Shown piece by piece: positions 17,126 through 28,500 of a stretch of DNA of 64,000 bases. This stretch comes from Flavobacterium sp. 90 (GTDB lineage Bacteria; Bacteroidota; Bacteroidia; Flavobacteriales; Flavobacteriaceae). Location: assembly GCF_004339525.1 (NCBI RefSeq), contig NZ_SMGE01000001.1:806001-870000 (forward strand), read 5' to 3'. Each line of letters begins with the position of its first letter. The stretch's first letter is position 1. Under the pieces are notes generated by a model. That model was given only the letters and a program-made list of their open reading frames with translations, searched no databases and was not told where the DNA came from. A program made the translations under genes and the position numbers.

Positions 17126-17557
17126 TTATTCCTTTGTTACTTCCGTTAATATTTTTTTGCTGTCGATTTCCCAAGTATTAAAATTTCCATCGCCATCCAA
17201 ATCTGAAGTAGCTGTTGCTCGGGCTAAAAAAGAATCATTTGAAGCTTCCAGAATTTCAATTTTATAAACAGCCTGACCACCTTCGTCAACTGTTTTTTCT
17301 TGTTCAAAACCAATTTCTTCTAAGCTCCCGGAATATTTTGAATGTCGATAGAAATAACTCTTCTCCAAACCATATACTTGATTTAGCATTGCTTGAGCTT
17401 CAATAGCTTTTGCCTGACCAATTACTGAAGTTTGATTTGGTAAAACCATCAATAATAGTATTCCGATGATACACAGAACAATTAAAATTTCGGTTAAAGA
17501 ATAGGCTTTAACGTATAGTCTTTGAATTGATTTAAAATAACGAGTAGAAATTAACAT
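17126..17557 (-). CDS. gspG: major pseudopilin (GspG-like)
   Basis: This 143-residue protein is first in the operon. Leader MLISTRYFKSIQRLYVKA is followed by YSLTEILIVLCIIGILLLMV (aromatic +1, Glu +5, hydrophobic helix). After the helix comes AKAIEAQAMLNQVYGLEKSY FYRHSKYSG, the alanine-rich spine and loop of GspG/type IV pilins. Near the C-terminus, TSDLDGDGNFNTWEIDSKK holds a calcium-loop-like DxDGDGxxxxWxID segment, as expected for GspG proteins. The residue before the cut is Ala instead of Gly. It probably polymerises into the pseudopilus. Confidence 0.85.
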   Translation of the reverse strand: MLISTRYFKSIQRLYVKAYSLTEILIVLCIIGILLLMVLPNQTSVIGQAKAIEAQAMLNQVYGLEKSYFYRHSKYSGSLEEIGFEQEKTVDEGGQAVYKIEILEASNDSFLARATATSDLDGDGNFNTWEIDSKKILTEVTKE

Positions 17558-17603
17558 TTAAAAAGAATTAGATTGCTTAACTCTACAAGTAAGTAATGTA
17601 TTA

Positions 17604-17611
17604 CAAAAATA
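17604..17611 (-). promoter_or_regulatory. candidate -7 element for the secretion operon
   Basis: On the minus strand TATTTTTG matches the Bacteroidota -7 consensus TAnnTTTG, 47 bases upstream of the gspG-like start. No good TTTG is seen at the -33 spacing. In the rest of the 17558-17859 gap between the divergent genes I see nothing else clear. Confidence 0.35.
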
Positions 17612-17859
17612 GAAGTTTGCGAATATATTCTTTATTATTAGAAACAACTATCCACTAAAAGTTATATAAATAACATATTAAGCTTTTCTATCAAATGCAC
17701 TTGACTAAAGTTATTAAGATTGCAATGAAAAAATCATCCACACAATAACCTCAGCCGAGCTAAGAAAAAAAGCTTCGTTCGTTACAAATACTACTTATAA
17801 AAGAAATTTGTATTTTTAGTCTCAAAAGAAATTCCAACCAATTATCAAACTCTAAAAAT

Positions 17860-18879
17860 ATGCGCGCAATTCTCTTCTTAAGTATAATTCTACTAACGGT
17901 TTCTTGTAAAAATGAAACGAAATCAACATCTCTTAAATATTATTTTTCATACAATCAAAATAATGAAGTAGAATCAGCTGGTGTAAAAATGATTCCCATA
18001 AAAACACCTGTCGGAGAATTTAAAGTGTGGACGAAACGATTTGGAAATAATCCAAAAATAAAAATACTATTGTTGCATGGCGGACCAGCAATGACACATG
18101 AATATATGGAATGTTTTGAAACCTTTTTTCAGCGTGAAGGTTACGAATTCTACGAATATGACCAACTGGGATCTTACTACAGCGATCAGCCAAAAGACAG
18201 TTCACTATGGACAACAGAACGATTTGTTGAAGAGGTAGAACAAGTACGTAAAGCTATTGGAGCAGATAAAGACAATTTTTATGTATTAGGAAATTCCTGG
18301 GGCGGAATACTTGCAATGGAATATGCTTTAAAATATCAGCAAAATTTAAAAGGGTTATTGGTTGCAAATATGGTTGCCAGCGCACCGGAATATGGAAAAT
18401 ATGCTGATGAAGTTCTGGCAAAACAAATGAAACCTGAAGTTCTGGCTGAAATCAGAGCATTAGAAGCTAAAAAAGATTTTAGCAATCCTCGTTATATGGA
18501 ATTGCTTATTCCTAATTTCTACAAAAAACATTTATGCCGTTTAAATGAATGGCCTGATGGATTAAATCGTGCCAGCAAACATGTCAATGGAGAAATCTAT
18601 ACTTTAATGCAAGGTCCCAGTGAATTTGGAATTAGCGGGCGTTTGGCTAAATGGGATATTAAAAATCGCTTACACGAACTTACAATTCCAACTTTAATGA
18701 TTGGAGCCAAATACGATACAATGGATCCAAAAGCGATGGAAGAGCAAAGCAAATTGGTTCAAAAAGGAAGATATTTATATTGTCCAAACGGAAGTCATCT
18801 GGCAATGTGGGACGATCAAAAGGTTTTTATGAATGGCGTAATTCAATTTGTAAATGATGTTGATTCTCAAAAATTCTAA
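17860..18879 (+). CDS. proline iminopeptidase-like alpha/beta hydrolase, lipoprotein
   Basis: At 339 residues it has a lipoprotein signal (MRAILFLSIILLTVSC, Cys16) and an alpha/beta-hydrolase domain. LLLHGGPAMTHEYM is the HGGP oxyanion segment of S33 peptidases, GNSWGGILAMEY the nucleophile elbow (Ser), and GAKYDTMDP and GSHLAMW supply the Asp and His. The family removes N-terminal proline from peptides. The lipid anchor places it outside the inner membrane. It is a single gene with its own terminator downstream, divergent from the secretion operon. Confidence 0.85.
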   Translation: MRAILFLSIILLTVSCKNETKSTSLKYYFSYNQNNEVESAGVKMIPIKTPVGEFKVWTKRFGNNPKIKILLLHGGPAMTHEYMECFETFFQREGYEFYEYDQLGSYYSDQPKDSSLWTTERFVEEVEQVRKAIGADKDNFYVLGNSWGGILAMEYALKYQQNLKGLLVANMVASAPEYGKYADEVLAKQMKPEVLAEIRALEAKKDFSNPRYMELLIPNFYKKHLCRLNEWPDGLNRASKHVNGEIYTLMQGPSEFGISGRLAKWDIKNRLHELTIPTLMIGAKYDTMDPKAMEEQSKLVQKGRYLYCPNGSHLAMWDDQKVFMNGVIQFVNDVDSQKF

Positions 18880-18922
18880 GAGGAAAAATTAAAAACAAAT
18901 TATTTAGACAATACAATTTAAT

Positions 18923-18961
18923 TAAACACCTGTAAAAGATTTTTTACAGGTGTTTTTCTTT
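18923..18961 (+). terminator. terminator of the S33 peptidase-like gene
   Basis: ACACCTGTAAAA and TTTTACAGGTGT form a 12-bp stem with a short loop and a T run, 45 bases after the stop codon. Confidence 0.85.
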
Positions 18962-19516
18962 TATACGCTTTTAGTTCATTCTTATTTGCTTGTGGATATG
19001 TATACAAAAATCTGAACATTTTTATAACAAGTGCTTTTAATTTCGAATTGAAAAACCAACTTTATGATGTGTACGAATAGAGAATTACTTCCTCATAATT
19101 AAACTAAAATTCAATATAAGTTGAGAAAATTAAAGTCATAAAATCTTTAAAAGAATTATTAAAACAATGTTGCAAGTTATAATTTGCAACCATTTCTTTC
19201 TTACAATTTAAAAGGTCAGTTCTTTTTTTTTCTAATTTTAAAATTCCCTTAAGCAAATAATCACAATCTTTTCAAGTGTTTACTGAATAAATTCTATTTA
19301 TCGGTTAGCATTAGCATTCATCGCGTAGTTATAGCTGATTTAAAATCATAATTTTTTTTGATATAAAAGATATTGCAAAATTTCATATATAACACAGAGA
19401 TATTTAAACATTTAATCTTGTAAAAATTCTATTGTTTATCTCTACTTATAAATGACTTACCAATTAAAGCACACATAATTAAATTGTTAGAACTCACAAA
19501 GCAATCCTGTAAGCCT
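18962..19516. other. long gene-free leader upstream of the giant T9SS protein
   Basis: This is about 550 AT-rich bases with no credible open frame on either strand and no RNA gene or repeat that I can recognise. It probably carries the promoter and a long 5' leader of the giant gene. I found no clean TAnnTTTG/TTTG pair in the last 100 bases. Confidence 0.4.
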
Positions 19517-22500
19517 ATGGAACGATCTATACAAATTAAGAATTATTTTAAAAAAATATTTTATTCCCTATTTATAATATCTTTTTATTCTATAAATACG
19601 TTTGGACAAAATTGTTCTGTAAATGCCGGTATTCTAAATGTCACTATCTGTGAAACGGATGCTTTAGTTCTAACAGGAAATAATCCATCTCCAATTATTG
19701 GAAATGTTTTATGGACTCAGATATCAGGACCAACAGTAGTAATCAATTCTCCTAATAACCCTACAACCACAATTTCCGGTTATTCAGGAGGAAACACTTA
19801 TATTTTTAGATATAGTGCAACTTGTGGAGACGGTGTTTTTACCTATCAGGATAAAGTGGTAAACGTACAGCCTATTACAATTGCGAATGCTGGAAGTAAT
19901 ATTGCAAGTTGCCCAAATAGTTCAGGGACTTTAACAATTATGGCAAATACGCCACAAAATACCGGAGAAACGGCTTATTGGGAAATAGTGGGTGCTAATA
20001 ATGCCGGAGTTGTAATTAATTTTCCAAATTTGCCTACTTCAACTATAACTTTACCACAGACAAGTTGTGGTACAACTACACTACAATGGGTTATAGAAGG
20101 TCCTGAATATTCAGCAGGACAGAGATGCAGAACTACATCGCAGATTACTGTAACCAATTATGGAGGAGTCAAACCGGTTTCGGCAGGACCTGACCAAACC
20201 TTAAGCAATTGTTATACTACTACTCAAACCACAAATCTTACAGGAACTTATGGTGGTTGTGGTCTTAACGGACAAAATGGTCAATGGACATTTGTTAGTG
20301 GTCCAAATACGCCAACTATTGGCAGTCCAAATTCAAACGACACACAAATTTCTAATCTTGTTCAAGGTACTTATACTTTTAGATGGACTGTTACGGGACC
20401 TTGTGCCTCAGGTAATGATCTTGTAACCATTGTAGTTCCTGCAGCAACACAAGATGTTACTACGCTACCGGGCGGCGACGAAAATCTTTTCTTTTGCGAT
20501 AGCAGCATCACTCAGGTAACACTTGTTGCTCAAACGCCATTATACGCAGGAGAAACAGTTCAATGGACGCAGATAACAGGAGATCCTGGAGCAATAATTG
20601 TTTCACCAACAAATCCTACTACATTAATTACTAATATATCAGATTCAGGAGATCCGTATAAGTTTAGATATACGTTAACAAACAGTAATACTGGCTGTGT
20701 TTTTACTAAAGATTATAACATTCAATACAATAGTGCAACCAGAACAATAACTGCTAATAATGGAGATGATTTAGTAGGAAGCTGTAATGCAACCGTATTT
20801 ACAATTCCGCTTACGGTAACAGGAACTGGTTACAATCAATATAGTATTGTGGCTGGTCCGAGTGCTTCTCCGTTAGGTCCTTTTCCTACTCCATTAAAAG
20901 ACATTGGAAATTCTTTGACATTAACACTTACAGCTCCTGGCGATTATATTGTTGAATTTATAAGAAAACAGGACGGATCGCTTCCTATTGGTTGTGATTA
21001 TGGCTTTGACTCTCTGAATATTCTGGTCTCGGGTGAACCAACTCCTTCAAATGCGGGTTCAGATGTAAGTTTGCCTTGCGGAGACACAAGTACACTTTTG
21101 TCCGGAGTTATGACTGATGTAGGTTTACACTTTTGGAGTCAGCTAAGCGGACCTAACGAAGCTGTTATTGCAGATACTTTTGCCGTTGACACACAAGTAA
21201 CAGGATTAATACCGGGAACTTATGTTTTTGAATATATTACGAAAGGCGGTGGTGCGAAATGTGGATTTTCTGTATCTACAGTTACTATTTACGTATCTGC
21301 AAGTACTTTAGGAGTTACTGATGCCGGACCAAATCAGATTGTTTGTACAAACGCACAAGTTACTCTCGCGGCGACACCTCCTCTAACTGGTGAAATTGGT
21401 GAATGGAGTCAAACCTCCGGTCCTAATACTCTAATTTTTTCGAATCTCAATGACCCAAACGCGACAGTTACTGGTTTTGCCACTAATTCTTCTTCGTATC
21501 AGTTACAATGGACGATTTCCTACCTTCATCCGGGTCCGTCCTGTAGTGCCTCTATTTCTGATACTGTAACCATTTTAACAAATAATAGTAATGCTGCTTC
21601 AACCTCTGATGCGGGTCCGGATGCTTGTTATCCTTCCGGGACAAGTTCTTTCAACTTAAGCGGAAATACGCCGGGCATTTTTGAAACTGGTATTTGGTCA
21701 GTTACTCCTGCAACAGGCGTTATTATTGCCGATATAAACGATCCCAATACATTAGTTAATGTTCCGTCAAATGGCACTTATACTTTTACATGGGCTATTG
21801 AAACAGCAACGAGACTATGTGACCCAAATAAGAATTCTGTCAAGGTTACTATTGCTAATACTCCTCCAACAGCAAATGCAGGACCTGATCAGGAACTATG
21901 CGGTAATGTCATAACTATGGCAGCAACAGCAAGCAGTGGCGGAATTGGTACCTGGACAAGAATTTCAGGAGTTGGTGGCTACACAATAAGTGACGAACAT
22001 AATCCTAATGCGGTTTTTACATTTGCTTACAGCGGATATTATATTTTTAGATGGACAATAGATGCCGAAGTCTGCGGTACTGCTTTTGATGACATTAATT
22101 TAACTATTGGAATTCCGCCAGTTATTGCAAATGCAGGACCGGATCAAAATATTTGTAATAGTACCAGTGTTACAATGGCAGGAAGTACATATGACAGTTT
22201 TTTTGAAAGTGGTCAATGGTCTGTTTTAACCGGAGCACCAAATCAGCCTAATATTGTGAATCCATCCAGTCCAAATACAGTAATCAATGGACTTGTGGCG
22301 GGTACATATACTTTTAGATGGACAATTAGTGCAAAAAGTGTCTTTTTGTGTCAGGGAACTCAGGATGATATGGTGGTAGTAGTTACGCCTTCTGCAAATG
22401 CCGGAAGCGATCAGTCTTATTGTGATGTAAGTAGTATTCAGCTCGTGGGAAATGCAAATTCTAAAGGAACGTGGACGCTGACCAGCACGTCAGGAAATGT

Positions 22501-25500
22501 AAATGATGTTTTTATTACACAATCTCCACCCGACAATTATATTGCAAATGCAACCGTTGTTCCGGGAAATACTTATGTTTTTACCTACACAACCAATACT
22601 GTGACAAATCCTGATGGAAGCATTTGTACAGGATCATCAGATTCTGTAAATATTGATGTTTTCAGCGGTGCCAGTATTGATCCGAATGCAGGGGCTGATC
22701 AAATTTTATGTATTTCTGATGTTGGAGGAACTGCTACCTTAACAGGAAATGTTCCGCCACCAGATGTTTCCGTTGCAGAATGGCGTTTTGTCGATCAGCC
22801 GCCGGGAAGTGTTGCTGTAATTACGACACCTACTGCCCCATTAACCACAGTTACAGGCTTAACCGTACCGGGACTTTATATTCTGGAATGGGTATTTGAA
22901 AGTACCGCCTGCAGATCCTTATCAGACATTGTAAGAATTGAAATGAATGCGGCTCCAAGTACTGCAAATGCAGGTCCGGATGATACTGTGGCGTGTCAGA
23001 CAACATATAAAACTGACGCTGTTCCGCCTGCAGTAGGTATTGGAACATGGTCTTTTGCCAGTCCGGGAGATGATCCATCAGGAGGCGCTGTTGTTATTAA
23101 TAATCCTAACAGTCCTGTAACTACTTTATCGAATATTACAACTTTAGGAACTTATCGATTAACATGGACAGTAACAAACGGTCCATTTACCAATCCATCT
23201 TTATGTCAGCCTTCTTCAGATACTGTTGAGATAACGTTTAATGACACTCCACCATCCATTGCAAATGCAGGACCAGATCAGGAATTATGTGATGTAGATA
23301 CTGCTACGATGGCTGCTACGACCGTAACTTCCGGTATAGGAACCTGGACTAAGGTTTCTGGACCACCTGCCAATATTGCTTCTCCAAATAGTGAAAATTC
23401 TTTAATGTTAGGTTTAATTCCGGGAACTTATGAGTTTCTATGGACTGTTACCACATTAAATCTAAACGGATGTATTTCGGAAGATTCTGTTATAGTCACC
23501 ATTTATGACTTACCATCAACTGCAAATGCTGGACAAGATCAAATTATTCCACAGTTTTCACCTGTAAATATGAATGCAGTCACTCCAACTGTGGGAACAG
23601 GAGAATGGACTCAGGTTTCGGGACCAAGTATCGTAGGATTTGCTGACGAAACATTGCCTGGAACAGCAGTTACAGGTACTATTGCAGGAACTTATGTTCT
23701 GCGATGGACCGTAAGCAATGGAAATTGTGCTGTTTCTTCAGATACTGTAACTCTAACTATATTATCTGTAGCTGATCTTGAATTGACTAAATCTATTTCT
23801 CCTATGACAGGAAGTGCGGGTGATACCGTAACTTTTAGCATTCAGGTTTTTAATAATAACTCTCTTGGCGGAACCGTAGATGCAACTGGCGTAGCAGTCA
23901 GAGATTATATTCCGTCCGGATACACTATACTTCCCGGATCAGCAAATTTTTCCGGACAATACAATATTGGTGATAATACCATGTCGTGGTACAATTTAAC
24001 GATTCCTAATGGAAACAGAATTACCTTAACTTTTAAAGCCGTAATTCTGCCAACCGGCTCGTATCAAAATGTGGCCGAAGTCATTGCATCCGATCAATTT
24101 GATCCTGATAGTACTCCAAATAATAATATCTTATCAGAAGACGATCAGGACGATGCCGATTTTATATTGGATGTTGCCGATTTATCCCTTCAAAAAACCG
24201 TTTCACCATCAACTGTAAGCATCAACGATAATGTTATATTTACGATTAGAGCAACGAACAGCGGACCAAATAATGCTTCGGGAATTACCGTTTCTGATCA
24301 TCTGCCGCCGGGATACACTTATGTAAGCGATAATGGAGCTGGTAAATATAACAATGCAACAGGTATTTGGACTGTTGGTAACTTAAACAACGGAAACTCT
24401 CTTTCGCTACAGATTACAGCAAAAGTTAATGTCGCTACAGCTGCCAATTATATAAATACTGCCGAAATACAAACGGCGCATCAAGTAGATCCAGACAGTA
24501 CTCCGGGCAATGGTCTTCCGGAAGATGATATGGCTAGTGCCAATGTTACCCTAAAATTAGCCGATTTAGAACTCACCAAATCTGTTACTCCAACTTCTGC
24601 CGCATCAGGACAACAAGTTAATTTTACCATTAATGTAATAAACAAAGGACCTGGAAATGCCACCGGAGTGGATGTGCAAGATGTTATTCCCGTTGGTTAT
24701 ACTTTAATTCCGGGATCAGTATCAAATGGAGGTTCGTATGAAATAGCCAGCGCAACACTTTCATGGAATGATTTATACTTTCCAACCAATTCAAATACAA
24801 ATTTAACCTTTAGCGCATTTGTAAATCCTTTAGGAAGTTATGTAAATGTTGCTCAGATTACAGCAAGTGATTTAAAGGATCCTGATAGTGCACCTAATAA
24901 TAATGTACCAACAGAAGATGATCAGGATACTGCCGAAATTACATTTATCGGGCCATCTGCTGATTTGTCTTTGGTTAAAAATGTAGTTGCAGGAAATACA
25001 AGTCCGGTCGTAGGAAGCCAGGTTTCTTTTGAACTTGTAATTACTAATGACGGGCCAAATAACGCTAATGGAGTTCAGGTAACGGATTTACTTCCATCTG
25101 GTTTTGAATTCATTAACTACAGTTCATCAGCAGGAATTTATAATGATATTACAGGTTTATGGAATGTAGGTACGGTTGATAAAGGAGTTTCTGAATCTCT
25201 TATTATTGATGCAAAAGTACTTCCAACAGGTATTTACAAAAATGTTGCACAAGTAACCGCAAGTAATCTTCCTGATCCGGATTCAACACCAAATAACGAC
25301 GATGGAGATCAAAGCGAAGATGATGAAGACAATGCTGTTATTACACCAATTCAGCCTTCTGCAGATTTATCTTTAACTAAATCAGTAAATAATCCAACAC
25401 CTTTAGTGGGTTCACAAGTTACTTTTGAAGTAATAGTTACCAATAATGGACCGCAGGATAATACCGGCGTACAAGTAACAGATTTATTACCTACCGGATA

Positions 25501-28500
25501 TACTTATGATAGTTTTACGGTATCAACAGGAATATATAATCCATTGACAGGAGTTTGGACGGTAGGAAATTTAGTTAATGGGAAATTTGAAACACTGCAA
25601 ATTACCGCAACTGTAAATGCCACAGGAGATTATCTGAATAAAGCCGAGGTGACAGCGAGCGATCTTCCTGATCCTGATTCGACTCCGAATAACGGAATCA
25701 CTACAGAAGATGATTATGCCGAAGTTCTAACAGTTCCCGTGCCAATAGCATCTGATTTATCTATTACAAAAACAGTAAGCAATGCTACTCCGGTGGTAGG
25801 TACTCAGGTTACTTTTGCTATTATCGTAACCAATAGCGGACCACAGGACAATACAGGTGTTCAAATTACAGATTTACTTCCGTCAGGATATACCTATAAT
25901 AGTTTTACAGTTTCAACCGGAGCTTATAATCCAATTAACGGAGTATGGACAGTAGGAAACTTAGTTAATGGGAAATTTGAAACACTGCAAATTACTGCAA
26001 CTGTAAACGCTTCCGGCAATTATCTAAATAGTGCAGAAATTTCAGCAGCCAATGTTTTTGATCCCGATTCAACTCCAAATAACGCAAGCACAACAGAAGA
26101 TGATTATGCAGAGGTTTCAACAGTTCCTATACCAAAATCATCAGATCTGTCCATAACAAAAACAGTAAATAACGCTACACCAATAGTTGGAACTCCCGTT
26201 ACTTTTGCCGTTATAGTAACCAATAGTGGTCCACAAGACAATACAGGCGTTCAGGTTACTGATTTATTGCCATCCGGGTATACGCTTAACAGTTTCACTG
26301 TTTCAACCGGAGCTTACGATCCAATAACAGGAATCTGGATTGTTGGAAATTTAGTTAATGGAAAATTTGAAACACTACAAATTACTGCAACGATAAACGC
26401 TTCTGGTAACTATCTTAATACTGCAGAAATTACAGCGGCAACTGTTTTTGATCCGGACTCAACTCCAAATAACGGAAACACAACAGAAGACGATTACGCA
26501 GAAGTCTTAACTACTCCTATCCCAACTTCTGCTGATTTATCACTTACGAAAGTGGTTAATAATCTGACTCCGCTAGTAGGTTCACAAGTAACTTTCAGCT
26601 TGGAAGTTAGTAATGGCGGTCCTCAGGAAGCAAACGGTGTCACAGTCACTGATTTACTTCCTTCCGGATATAGCTACGTTTCATACAATACAACAGCAGG
26701 AAGTTATGATGCCTTTACAAGATTATGGAATGTTGGAATTCTACCAGCTTTTGCCTCTCATACTTTACAAATCACAGCTGTAGTAAATGCTGCAGGAGAT
26801 TATGTAAATGCAGCCGAAATTACAGCAAGTAGTCAGCCAGATCCGGATTCTACCCCAAATAATGGAGATACGACCGAAGATGATTACGCCACTGCTACTA
26901 CAACTCCGGTAAGTCAATCATCTGATTTATCATTAACCAAAACAGTAAACAATTCAACACCACTTGTAGGTTCGCAAGTTATTTTTGAAGTCGTGTTAAC
27001 GAATAATGGACCTCAAAACAATACAGGAGTTCAGGTAAAAGATCTATTACCAAGCGGCTATAATTTTACTGGATTTACTATTTCTACCGGAACATATAAT
27101 CCTGTAATAGGAATTTGGACTCTTGGAAACCTAGCTAACGGAGATTCTGAAACACTGCAAATTATTGCTACTGTAAATCCAACAGGAATTTACACTAATA
27201 CCACCGAAGTTATCGCAAGTGATCTTCCTGATCCGGATTCTACTCCAAATAACGGAAGTACAACTGAAGACGATTATGCCGAAGCTTCAACAACTCCTAT
27301 AGTAGCATCTGCAGATTTATCACTTACCAAAACAGTAAGCAACAGTAGTCCGTTAATTGGTTCTCAAGTCACTTTCAGTCTAGAAATAAATAACGCAGGT
27401 CCACAAGCAACAAGTGGTGTTACAGTGACCGATTTATTGCCAACTGGATATACTTATGTTTCATACAGCGCCACAAGCGGAACATATAATCCGGTAACAG
27501 GTCTTTGGAATGTTGGATTACTTTCTATCTCAGCTTCGCATACTTTACAAATAACAGCAATTGTCAATGCTACTGGAGATTATACTAATATAGCCGAAGT
27601 TACAGCAAGCGCACTTCCTGATCCGGATTCTACTCCAAATAATGCTGTTACTACAGAAGATGATTATGCAACAGCTACAATAACTCCGGTAAGTCAATCA
27701 TCGGATTTATCATTAACTAAAACAGTAAATAATGCCACTCCATTAGTAGGTTCGCAAGTTACTTTTGAAATAGTTGTAACCAATAATGGACCGCAGAATA
27801 ATACCGGAGTTCAGGTAACCGATTTACTTCCTGACGGATATACGTACAACAATTTTACTATTTCTACAGGAACTTACAATCCTGCAACAGGAATATGGAA
27901 TGTTGGCAATTTAGTTAATGGAAAATCAGAAACACTGCAAATTATTGCAACTGTAAATACAACAGGAAATTATCTAAATATTGCTGAAATTACTGCCGCT
28001 GCTCTTCCTGATCCGGATTCTACGCCAAATAATGCTGTTACTACAGAAGACGATTACGCAACAGCCACGATTACGCCAACGAATCAGGCATCGGATTTAT
28101 CATTGACTAAAACAGTAAATAATGCCACTCCATTAGTCGGTTCGCAAGTTACTTTTGAAGTTGTAGTAACCAACAACGGACCGCAGAATAATACCGGAGT
28201 ACAAGTAACAGATTTGCTTCCTAACGGATATACTTATGACAATTTTACTATTTCTACGGGAACTTACAATCCTGCAACAGGAATATGGAACGTTGGTAAT
28301 TTAATTAATGGAAAATCAGAAACACTGCAATTAATCGCAACTGTAAATGCAACGGGAGATTATTTGAATATTGCCGAGATCACTGCCGCTGCTCTTCCTG
28401 ATCCGGATTCTACGCCAAATAATGCTGTTACTACAGAAGACGATTACGCAACAGCTACAATTACGCCAACGAATCAGGCATCGGATTTATCATTAACTAA

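Noticed and set aside
19484..19516. TTG start 11 codons before the chosen ATG of the giant protein
   Set aside because: The ATG at 19517 gives a normal N-terminus and signal peptide; a rare start codon is not needed.
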